Part shown: positions 34,246 through 43,747 of the stretch, one piece after another | Layout: each line of letters opens with the position of its first letter | Numbering within the stretch: position 1 is the first letter of the stretch | Assembly (NCBI GenBank): GCA_032433595.1 | Contig: JASWJB010000172.1 | Location: 1 to 64,000, forward strand | DNA length: 64,000 nt | Direction of reading: 5' to 3' | DNA from: Conoideocrella luteorostrata | Taxonomy: Eukaryota; Ascomycota; Sordariomycetes; Hypocreales; Clavicipitaceae | Position numbers and translations under genes: made by a program | The notes under the pieces: generated by a model | What the model was told of the DNA's origin: nothing | The model's database searches: none | The model's input: only the letters and a program-made list of their open reading frames with translations

Positions 34246-34860
34246 CACAATATCGTCATAGCGGACCTCTCTCAGACTGGCAATTGCTCAGCAGCCACTG
34301 TTGTTGCCCAGATGAGGATGGCATTCCCAATCTTAGATATGATCTATTAGTTGGTATCGGAGGCAGTGTACCGTCAAGAACCGAAGATGTCACAGGTTAT
34401 AATATACAATAATTGCTGCGCAATTAGAGCATGTTCTTTATGTGTTGACATAAGATGGAACGATCCGGTTAGGTCATATAGTAGTGAACAAACCAACCGG
34501 CATGCATTCAGGTGCCATACAGTACGATCGTGGAAAGGCAGAATGAGGTCATTTTGAACAAATCAATATCATCACACTGCTATCTCAGGTCCTTCTCAGC
34601 GCTGCACAATCTCTATATGTCCGGCATGAAACATCTGAGCATAATCCTATCTGGCAGGATGTGCAGAGAACGAAAAGGGGTAGACGAACGGCCCGACTTT
34701 TCAAGTTTCCTGGCGTTGACAAAGACCACCTTTACCATTCAGACTATGTTCATCAGCGGCAAGGGCAGTTGTGCGACGAATCTGGATGTGATATGGGACA
34801 GCGGATTGAGAGACAAATTAGTGAGGACGATGAAAACTTTGTTACTGTTCACCGGGTCTA
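34246..34860 (+). pseudogene. N-terminal and middle parts of a nucleoside-phosphorylase domain
   Basis: On the plus strand HNIVIADLSQTGNCSAATVV (34246-34310) matches the first part of the same phosphorylase domain. It is followed by GIGGSVPS near 34350, NKPTGMHSGAIQYDRGKAE (about 34485-34545) interrupted by TGA, and FKFPGVDKDHLYHSDYVHQR with a Cys pair (34700-34800). Several stops and frame changes break it. The piece stops exactly where the fragment on the opposite strand would continue, and the two lie back to back only about 5 bp apart at 34240-34246. Confidence 0.7.
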
Positions 34861-36087
34861 ACATCACCATGGTAGCAATCTGCTCTATCGCCAATGGACA
34901 AATCCAATCTATTGTGTAAGCATCGTGGGACAGACACCTCGGCGACATCTTAAATATGAACACAATTTCCTTCGGAACTTTTCTAAATAACTTTTGGGAA
35001 TGCTGCAGATATTCCAGAGCAATAAATGCCTCATGAGAAGGCTCAATAAACAGCCGTAAGGGAGGGTAGGCTAACTGTCAGCCTTGTGTCACCTGCGTCC
35101 ACGTCACTAGCCAATAAATGCGACCCGACATGTTAAGGTGGAGAATATTTCGTTCTAGGAGGTGACCGCGTGACTGGAATCTCAATCTCAGCTAGCTAAT
35201 GCGATAATTAATAACACTGTTCGCGGCAGAGTGCTAGCTATACGTGACTTGCCCGATGGCAATAGTAAAAGTCCTTAGGAACTACTTGATGTACTGCTTG
35301 CTACACTAATCTCTATCGTACGATGTTGAATATTATGATGTGTGCGGCGCTGACGGAACATATTGTCGGAAGCGACATTATGGAAGCGAATTGGAAGGGA
35401 AAATAACAAGAATGTAAATTGATGAATATTGACGATGATGATAAATGATCTGATTCCTTCTTCCAATTCCTGTCCATAAGCTTCCTTTTATTCTTGCTGT
35501 CCTCCTTGCCTCTGGCACCTATTCCTCTTATCGTCAGCCTCACCAAGGTTACGGCCATCCCTAGCCTATCGGCATTCCCCAGTCTTCGGGTTCTCCTAGC
35601 GTCCTATCCAACACATATATTTCAAGTCCTAGGTGGTAGAAATATGCGCGACATGGCTCGATGTCAGTAGCTTCAGTCCATGTCGCTGCTGCGTTGCCGA
35701 GGAAAAAAGCATCCGATTAATGCTCTGCGTGATTTCTTGGCAGAAAGATACTAATGACGGATAAGATGCTTACTGAAGATGCAGTTGTGCAGGAAGAATA
35801 AGCTAGCATCTATTTCCGTTATTAATCATCACACAAGAGTAGACATTGAGCCTAATGGCAGCGTTTGGTACCTTTTCTTATCAGTAACCCTTCGATTATG
35901 TTCAATAGTACGAATTGACGAAATTTTTTGTCTGATTTTAATGCTGTTTTATACTCTTTTCAAGACCATCATCATATTCAAAACTAATGGCTACTGCAAA
36001 GCTGCCAGAACAAACTCTCTCATTGTGATCTCGCCAAGTCGTCCACCGTCACACTCACTCAAATTCCTTGATAGCCAAGCGACGCTA
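34861..36087. other. Intergenic sequence with repeat remnants
   Basis: No gene is recognised. At 35306-35390 a stretch beginning TATCGTACGATGTTGAAT recurs near 49636-49720 with the shared word GGCGCTGACGGAA, so it is a dispersed repeat, possibly a decayed LTR. Confidence 0.5.
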
Positions 36088-37612
36088 CTACAGCTCCAAA
36101 AACTGTTGCTCGGGCGAGGTGAAAATAGATCCAGAGCCTGCTGGGCATATTTCACCCTATATTACCGCGAAGAATAAGAGTCAGCTCTCGCACTATCACT
36201 CGACGCCACAACGGGGGCGGTGTATACTCACAAGAGCCTCTTTCATACAATCGTTATACTCGGGCGTACCCTCCTTGAATTCCTTTTTGTTTTTGCAGTA
36301 CTGTGCAGTATCACCCTTCCTCTGCTGACAATTGAAGTCTTTTGGACAAGAAGGGTTCTGTGATGGACAATCAGCAAGTCACATTATTTGCGCCGCATGC
36401 ACATCTCGCAAAAACATTCTCGACTTACAAGCATTCGTGCCACGCAATCCTGCCACTCAGGGGAGCCAAACACATGACCATCGCCCTCCTTCTTGCAGAA
36501 TTCTCTGGCGTCGGTATGGCGCTTCTTGCACCCGACATCCTTGGTGCAAACATCAACCTAGGCACCAAACAAAACAATCCATTAGCCCTCGTCTATGCGT
36601 GCGACGATATCAACTCGAAAACTTACCAGCTGGTCGGAGATACATTTCTGAAACTCAGAGCCGCCAATGACATTCTTCTGACCGATGCAGTACTTTCTCG
36701 CGTCCTTGAACTGTGGTTCGCAGCGGTATTCTTCGGAGCAAATACCATCCTGGCAAGAATGTCAACAATCTTGGACGACCATATGATGCGGAGAAGCTAT
36801 GTCAACTCCTGTAGGTGGGCGATCAACATACAAACGACTGCTTAATGCAGCCTTGGAACTCAAATTTACCACGGGTGTATCCGAGACCCGTACAATACAA
36901 TTCGGTATCTGTAAACTGGAAGCGGCAGCGTACTAGCTCGGGCAAAGCCCCATTCTGCGGATCCAGGCCCCAGTCAGCCTATGTTTATCACCTGGTTGAT
37001 GATTATTAATACGGCCTCTTACCAGTGCGTCTTTGATACAAGTCTGGAATTTGATATCTCCAAATACGTGGCCATCCTCGGTGCAGGATGTTTTGGCGTC
37101 ATTGTATTGGGCTTTATAGAGCAACCCTCCGTAGCATTCCCCTCGCTGCATATTTTCATTTAGTGTTAGCCAGAGCACGACGAAATGCGGTTGCGCTTTA
37201 ACAAAAGTCTTGTTTCCACCTTAACCTACACATCTGTGGCTCAAACACTGCTGGAAGCGTTGGTCCGTACGCGGATATCTTTTGGAGCAACCCATCCGGC
37301 ATTCCTCGCACCTTGCTTCCGGAGATTTGGGCTTTGGGCAGTGGCCGACATACGTGCCGGGGGGCAATCCGTCATCTCGTCCAGTCTTATCTTCCAGACA
37401 TCCCGTTGGACCTGCGTAGCATGGTCCATCCACAACACAGAGTGGCGGACGGCCAACCACTTCGCCACAATCCTCCTGTAGATCATTCGCAGTGATTAGC
37501 CCCCATATCAGTGACAGGTGATCGGATGATGACCCACTAGATCTTTGTCTACACAGCCGTATTGGGTATTCGAGCATGATTTCATCTGGCCACGGACATA
37601 ATGGAAACTGGG
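36088..37612 (-). CDS. Cysteine-rich protein built from repeated 41-codon exons
   Basis: Eight exons can be read on minus: about 37612-37538, 37475-37230 (82 codons), 37145-37023 (41), 36954-36832 (41), 36749-36627 (41), 36557-36429 (43), 36357-36232 (42) and 36156-36088 (22 plus stop). The first may start at 37607 instead. The introns from 37537 down all have GT/AG ends and phase 0. Repeated exons encode one module of pattern C-x5-C-x10-C-x14/16-C, with a helix between the second and third Cys (FKDARKYC, HTDAREFC) and a closing FQ-x-C-[IVM] motif (SEFQKCI, IKFQTCI, FEFQGCI). The 82-codon exon ends in the same module (DQRFQQC). The 5' end is unresolved: upstream exons, possibly with a signal peptide, should lie between 37600 and 38100. 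High Cys content suggests an exported, effector-like protein; no known family is recognised. Confidence 0.72.
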
Positions 37613-39132
37613 CTACCGGAAAGTCAATATTCCCGCCTACTTTGGTCGCAACATGGACGTGTCAGGGACTCACACAATGGTCCTGTCAAGCGACTGTGAG
37701 CAAGCTAGGAATTCCAGACAGTATACTTTTTCACTCTTGTAGCACTTACCACGCTGACTCGATTGCGCTGTACACAATATGCGTTAGTCTCGAGGTAACA
37801 AATTTGGAGGTTGGGGAGGTTGTGTGATGGACCATGGGATAGGGCACAACGGGAGGTAGAGAGAATGAGGGGAACTAGATGATCTGTCACTATAACTTCA
37901 TAGCTAGGGTGCACCGAATGATATTCTTATTAGTATGATGTGTGATGATCGTTCTTCTGTCATGGCGAAGAAGGCTGAGCCCTTGACGGTCAACGTGCAT
38001 CACATGACTAGTTCCAAACAGGCAAACAGGTTGGGGGGGTCGGGTCGGATCGGGGACGGGGACGGGGACGAAGAGGGGAGAATTCTTCATGACATACACA
38101 AGTCAGTTTACATTCGGGCCCCTTGTGGCTATTGTTAGCTTGGACTTCAATGCATCGTCTCGATTTCCAGGGAAAATCACCTCGTTCTGCTATGCAATTA
38201 GTACTAAGGTTCGCCCGATGGGAAACGCCGCAGTTCACATTGTGAGCTTACCGGCTGAAAAGCAGAAGTCGCCGCGGCGAGCGCAGAAAGTATGGAAAGG
38301 CACGAGTTTTTCATATTGCTCTCGTCGTTATTGTCAATTGTCGTTTGTCGTCTGTTCAATAAGATATAGCAAATCTTCTTATCAAGGGGGGGAAAGATGG
38401 CTCGGCAGTTTTATAGATCAATACCACAGCAGAAATAGTTCTAGCTGGGCGTGCCCCCTCCGACATGCCGTTCTTTAATGAACAACCACGAAACAGTGCG
38501 GAACAATCAATAGCCTTGATTTTACTGTGGCGATGGAGAATTGAACCCATGCATGTACGGAGTACTCCGTAGATATTGACATGTCACTTACGGGACGGGA
38601 TGAGAGGGGAAATGGATCCCTAGCGTGCGCAACTATCTGACGCCCAGTCCACGTAATGAGACAGACACCAGGATTCTCAGCAGCCTGCTGGACTCGAGCA
38701 AGACAAAAAAAGAAAAAAAAGGAAGTTCTGCGTTGGGCTCATGCAGCAATCGATAAGGTCAAGATTAGTCAACGACGGCCCAGGAATCGATCGTCCCGCA
38801 AGATCGACGGTAAGGCTCCATCTCTATGCTGATGTCTTGCACGAGAATCGCATTCAAGGGTTCTGATTGGATGATATTGGTAGGCATAGATGATTGAAAT
38901 GATGATCATGCCGAGAGGGGGATTCACCTCTGCTGCTAGAAAGAAGCGGCGCGCTCTCCACCCTGGCGGTGTGCACTGATTATTTAATCCGAGCATACTA
39001 GCTACACTGTACTCTACGCGTGCGTGCCGTGCAACAGGATGGGTCCGTAGCCAATTAAAAGCAGGGCATTGAATGGTGCTTCCTCCCTGGTGACGGTGGT
39101 GACTGGGAATGAGCGGCGGGTCGTCGGTGAGG
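37613..39132. other. Intergenic sequence, probable 5' part of the Cys-rich gene
   Basis: Splice-like signals at 37620-37800 on minus (GTGAGT near 37665, GTAAGT near 37748) suggest additional first exons, but no convincing start or signal peptide could be fixed. At 38050-38070 a GGGGAC hexamer is repeated. At 38555-38571 the palindrome GTACGGAGTACTCCGTA occurs. Confidence 0.4.
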
Positions 39133-39142
39133 GCATGCCCAA

Positions 39143-39387
39143 GCGGGGGACAGTTGAACTGAGCCATCGAGGTGGCATTGACTCCGCAAGAGATAATGCC
39201 TCAGCGACCAAAAACGCCATAAAATTAAAAAAAAAAAAAAAAAGCATAACTATTATAAAGCTTAGTTAGCTATTTAGGTAATATATTTTATTAATAACAA
39301 GCTTTTATTGCATCTGTGGTGGGCGTTCGAATTGAAAGGGTCAATTGGACGATGTGGACGAAATGGCTCAGTTAAACTGTCCCCCGC
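39143..39387. mobile_element. Hairpin element with 25-bp terminal inverted repeats
   Basis: GCGGGGGACAGTTGAACTGA (extending to 39167) and the stretch at 39363-39387 are inverted copies, 25 bp with one mismatch. Between them lies a run of 17 or more A followed by AT-rich sequence unlike the GC-richer flanks. The structure resembles a small non-autonomous DNA transposon (MITE). No transposase is present and the target duplication is not clear. Confidence 0.55.
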
Positions 39388-40751
39388 ATGATGCCCAAGC
39401 CGTCTGGTTCAAGGCTTTGCCAAATCAGGACACCGTGGGGCTGTGCTACGGAGTAGTCTTGTCACATTCTCGCTTCTTCACTTCCCGTCTCTTCTCTTTC
39501 ATTTGGGCGGTCTGGATTCGGTGAGCGGGGGCTCGTCTCAAAGACAAACCTGCTAGCAACCCGTCCGCGACTGAAGCTTCACAGCCAAAACCTGGCTGTG
39601 CGAACACAGATTTATCTGCTATCTGCCTCCATCCATAAATCACGTCGATAATCTTGCACTTCCAGAGGCAGTCTCGTTGTTCCAGCGCCGGAGAACCAAG
39701 AGGGGCAAGATGTCGACAAACTAATCGAGACATCCAGGGCAGAGGCAGAGTGCGCTGACAGGCGTCGATGTCTTGATTAGTCTGTCAGGCGTGTGGGAGA
39801 GGGTTTTCTTACGGCGCCTCATCTAGGCTTCGGTTCTAGGCCAGCATAGACATCGGCAGGTAATGTACGATGACGAACCTGACATACATACGAGTCTTAC
39901 ATTTTAGTCTGTTGACAGGGGACTTATGCGTCCCACGTCACGAAAATACCGAAGATTGTCGGGGTAAAGCTTCAAGGTGCACATTCAAGTCTCTCCGTTG
40001 AGGATTCGGCGGCCCATCTATTACTATCAAGTTACACATCAAGCGATGATTGGCAGCGCTAGCTGATGTCATGGGCTAGTCTGTGCAGACAGAGATTCTT
40101 ACTGTGTCTCGGGTGTTGCGACAGCATAATTTTATCCTTTTGCATAAATAAAGCTAGCCAGCCAGTGCGCGACTGCTTGGCTTTGCCTGCGGGGTTGGGA
40201 AAGACGAGCAAACCTGCCGCATTAGATTGACGAACTACGCACGTTGAGCACAACACTCGTAGAACGTTTGTTTCTGAAGCATCTCAGTTGATCGTTTTTG
40301 TGGATAATTGAATGTGGTGAAGACGCTACCAATTTTGAGAAGAGAATTGCTTCTGTCAGGAATATCAGTGCCGTAACTAGCTAGCTGAATGCGAGCACCG
40401 TTTTGGCCGCCTCTGATACTCAACTGCCAGCTTAATGTGATTCTCCCCCTCCATCCGCATCTCAGTCCGGTGACCACTCAACCCAGATTCGCGGAGTTCG
40501 GAGGGAGTACTGGTTCATGATCTATAAGATGAATGCGGGTTGTTTTAGCTGTGCCACGGCACGTCGAACGTCGAGGAAATTGGCGGACTAAACGAGTCCC
40601 AATTTTAGGCATAAAGGAATTCATTTCCCGTAAATTAAGAAGGCATTAGACATCATCGAATTCATCCATTTCTATCATTTTATACTGCGTACGATTGCTC
40701 TATGACTCTAGCCTCATTTAACGTAACAACATCCTGTTCAATATCGTGGCC
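39388..40751. other. Intergenic sequence with a small palindromic element
   Basis: No gene is recognised. The open stretch 39733-39446 on minus has no known motif. A palindromic element at 39719-39781 is annotated separately. At 40699-40727 a 29-bp stretch (start TCTATGACTCTAGCCTCA) recurs at 61278-61306. Confidence 0.4.
39719..39797. mobile_element. Palindromic mini-element, copy 1
   Basis: ACTAATCGAGACATC at 39719-39733 and GATGTCTTGATTAGT at 39767-39781 are inverted copies around a GC-rich centre. A second copy with the same arms, centre (CAGAGGCAG) and right flank (TCTG-CAGGCGTG-like) is at 61181-61256. Two copies make it a mobile or dispersed element rather than a chance hairpin. Confidence 0.6.
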
Positions 40752-41086
40752 TGTTGTTGCGTTATGTGCCTTTACATAGATTTGGGGTAAAGGAGCAATT
40801 TGGCAACAGTGGCAATCGGCAGGAATTGATGGATATTGACGAGGGTTCTAAGAGTGATGAATTTGACAGTAGATGATATTATTGATGATCTGACTTGATG
40901 ATGCCCTCTGAAGGGCATCGTGACCCTTCTTTATAGCCCTTCAGTGACCGGGAAATTCTCTGGAATTTAGTGGCCTTAGGCCTACATTCCTCGGCATCGT
41001 GCCGCCTTCTTCCACTATCGTACGAATCTAGCTAATACGAGGCATTAGTCATTTCCGAAGGTGCCACTCTAATCTCAACACCTTGT
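40752..41086. repeat. LTR-like repeat, family B
   Basis: Starts with TGTTGTTGCGTTATGTGCCT and ends with CTCTAATCTCAACA. The start matches the solo LTR at 43510. No matching target duplication is visible, and the interior differs from that copy, so the exact ends are uncertain. Confidence 0.45.
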
Positions 41087-41239
41087 ACGAACGACACAAC
41101 GACGATGAGTCTCGACTACCCACTGTGGCCAGTTCTAATATTACACCCTATGTTCTCCATAAGTCTATATGACTCAGCCATCTCTAAATCTTGGCCAGGA
41201 TGGATCTGTTGGCGCGGAATCGGTGAGCCCTGTTTTGAA

Positions 41240-41640
41240 CGGGTCAGTCAGCGTAAGCGGCCCACGCAGGGGGGGCAACACGTACCATCAGATAGCCTTC
41301 CGCCGAGGCCGTCACAATCATGCCCATGACAACAGACACGCGCTGTGAGCCGAATACGTTGCCGACGACAGTAAGCATTGTCGCAAAGAAGCCTCCATTT
41401 GCCGCACCATTGATGGCGGCGAACAGAACAAGGGAGCCCAGCGTGGTGGACACAAATGACCAGCATGCTGACTGCATTTAGCACCATGCATAGAGGAAGC
41501 GTGTTGAGAGACCCCATCGTGTCGCAGGAGAAGCTACATGGGACGCGCCCTACGGCGGAGAAAAAGTTAAATCTTGCGAGAAGTCCCTTTTCACCACTGT
41601 TGAGCGACAACTTGTCCTGCGTGGTCAAGATCTCATTGGC
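41240..41640 (-). pseudogene. MFS monocarboxylate-type transporter fragment
   Basis: On minus, LLARFNFFSAVGRVPCSFSC followed by LNTLPLCMVLNAVSMLVI (41575-41450) continues, after a frameshift near 41470, into AAINGAANGGFFATMLTVVG and NVFGSQRVSVVMGMIVT (41420-41310). These are consecutive membrane segments from the second half of fungal MCT-like major facilitator proteins, including the GRV...D loop and NGAANGGFF helix. Only about 130 codons remain of an expected 400-500, and the frame is broken, so it is dead. The substrate cannot be told. Confidence 0.72.
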
Positions 41641-41744
41641 ACATCTATGATAGTCCTGTGAGTGCTCTCTCGGCTAGGAGGCCGGTCAGTACTTCGGCTT
41701 CTTCAGGTTTCTCCCAGGCTAACCTTGGCTAACTCAACTGTTCG

Positions 41745-42391
41745 ATGCCTACCAATCAGGGCGTCAACGGTAGTAACCGGTGCATCCGCGTATCGAGAAG
41801 CTGGTCCTCATTCCCCTCTATCTACATGACGGCCCTAACAACGTATATGCAGAGGAGCTCGACCCATGATGTTTTTGGCAATGTGGGGATACCAAGTCTT
41901 GAAGCAATAAAGTCCAGCGTTAATTTTGGAAATGAGTCCTGGATAACCATCGATTACAGCCGCGAAGTCCCATACTCGTCTTTGTTGGGCATTCCCGTCG
42001 TAGGCATCCCCAGTCCGGGAAACCTTTCTTTCGACCTTGTCAATAGGTATATAGGGGTCGACTGCAAATCGCTACCTGTGTCATTAACCCTGCAGTGTTC
42101 CGGAACGATTCTAATGGACAAGGTGTCGGCGTCGCTTATCTCCAAGATGGAATTAATTTTATAGTTGAAACAAGCCGCTCTCTAGATCTTTCCGCGGTTA
42201 ACCAAGCAATGCCGACTTTCTCTAAATGGCACGGACGCGCGGGATGTCAGTGTTGTCAATTGCTCAGTCACGCCTCGAGATGTAGAGTTGTCAGTTTTCT
42301 GCGCCGACCGGTCATGCAGAGTTACCGCCATGAGAGCCTTGGCTGCGGATCTTGACTGGTGGTGGCGCGACTACTTTCCAATGCTACGAAT
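41745..42391 (+). pseudogene. Fungal membrane-protein ectodomain relic, 5' part
   Basis: Open from ATG 41745 to TAG 42164, with EVPYSSLLGIPVVGIPSPGN and LVNRYIGVDCKSLPVSLTL, then in another frame VSVVNCSVTPRDVELSVFC and DLDWWWRDYFPMLR up to 42391. This matches my memory of a common family of uncharacterised Sordariomycete membrane proteins with a large Cys-containing extracellular part (LGIPV-G and Y-x-L-x-C motifs). At least one frameshift near 42160-42220 breaks it, and a solo LTR interrupts it at 42392. Confidence 0.6.
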
Positions 42392-42629
42392 TGTTGGATA
42401 ACACGCGTGTGTGTGAGTGGATATATGGATACACGGGCTGTGAGAGAAAGGATACGTGGCTTCTGGGCCTGAGGCAGGAATTCAGGACAGGCATGTTCTA
42501 GTTTGTAGGGGTATTTATAGAGGGATTTGGACAAGGCCGTCAGACGAGGGATTTTCCCTCAATCATCACTGTAACACAACTCATCCCATCAATGAAAACC
42601 AATTTGAACCTCTCCTATTTATTCCAACA
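42392..42629. mobile_element. Solo LTR, family A, with 5-bp target duplication
   Basis: The element starts TGTTGGATAACACGCGTGTG and ends ATTTATTCCAACA. It is flanked by the perfect direct repeat CGAAT at 42387-42391 and 42630-42634, as expected for LTR retrotransposon insertion. A second copy of the same family is at 63742-63987. There is no internal region, so it is a solo LTR left by recombination. It interrupts the membrane-protein relic on both sides. Confidence 0.88.
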
Positions 42630-42850
42630 CGAATGAGTCTCGCATTTTTCCCCTACGCGGCGTTGGGACCTTTTGACAGACGTTCCCGGATATCCGGCTC
42701 ATTAACAGAGATGTAGCCGCGGGACCCAAACTACAACTTCAAAGCTGGACCTTTTGGTAAATCCGCCATGCTCTCACAAATTCCACTGTCAACCTTAAGC
42801 AGGAATTTGGAGGTGCTGTACAACACCTACTTTACGGTGTACGGAGTACA
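42630..42850 (+). pseudogene. Membrane-protein relic, 3' part after the LTR
   Basis: Past the second target duplication, coding-like sequence resumes on plus: MSLAFFPYAALGPFDRR up to a TAG near 42714, then DPNYNFKAGPFGKS and LSQIPLSTLSRNLEVLYNTY (42730-42830), the latter resembling the segment before the last membrane helix in this family. Leaving out the LTR and one target copy puts MSLAFF directly in frame with the last codons before the insertion (YFPMLR). Confidence 0.5.
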
Positions 42851-43509
42851 TTTCAGCGAACTCCGAAACGTCCCCAGCTTTGAGAGCCGCCAATTTGCTT
42901 GAAAATGTGATAAAATTCCCGTTTCGTCACCGTACATCATTATATAGCTTAATCGCATTACGGTTATTACGGCTTCTGAAGTGGTAGGAATTATGGACTT
43001 CAAGAGCATTTTATTTCTGTAGGGAACCGCAGTGGTCCACAGGAGCGGACCATTTTATAAGTTTGATTTATCCCCAACGCTCATTACAATTTCCATGGGA
43101 CCATGGCGCTTGACAGATACACATTGACTACTCTGTGAGGTGCGGCTCTGACTCGTTCTCCGACAACACATAGGCGTGGTCCGCCAACATACCGCCTACG
43201 TACCACCGTCTCTGCGCATGCGAGCTCTCGTTCACGCTGGAAAGGGATGGATGGTAGGGTAAATATAGCTAAGGAGCGTTCCACTCGTTATGCACCTACG
43301 TCACGGCTATGCCCTGGAAATTCAACCCGCTGCAATGCTTCTGTGCGGTACCCTGCTGTGAATGATTCGCCCTTCATACGTACTGCGAACTAAACGTGCA
43401 AATGTAGCCAACTGAGATGGAGACAAAAGGTCAAAATAATAGTGTGTGTGAGGGACCATGTATTGTTTTATTCTTGCATATTCGGCTAAAGTCACTCTTG
43501 ATTAGTAGT
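42851..43509. other. Intergenic sequence, no gene seen
   Basis: Contains one TGTACGGAGTACA palindrome (42839-42850, at the border) and no recognisable gene. Confidence 0.4.
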
Positions 43510-43740
43510 TGCTGCGTTATGTGCCTTCATGAGCATGTAAGGGCTATTTACAACAGTGGATATTGTCAGTGATAGATGGATTGTATTGATTGAATAATGC
43601 TTCTTATTATTCTCGACTTCCTGAAGAGCCTAAAAGCCACCTCTTTATGTTACTTTCTAGGTCTCGTATCCTCGTAGCCTTGTGACCATTTTAGCTATTT
43701 ACGACACTGATTATCCTGACGAGCATCTCTAGTTCCAACA
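43510..43740. mobile_element. Solo LTR, family B, with 5-bp target duplication
   Basis: The element starts TGCTGCGTTATGTGCCTTCA and ends CTCTAGTTCCAACA. GTAGT flanks it on both sides (43505-43509 and 43741-43745). Its right end (CCTTGTGACC...TAGCTATTT...ATCCTGA) recurs at 63281-63358. It sits only a few bases beyond the stop codon of the membrane-protein gene at 43748. Confidence 0.82.
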
Positions 43741-43747
43741 GTAGTAG

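Noticed and set aside
36342..36845. 167-codon plus-strand open frame
   Set aside because: It runs antisense across four exons and their introns of the Cys-rich gene; the minus-strand exon structure is far better supported.
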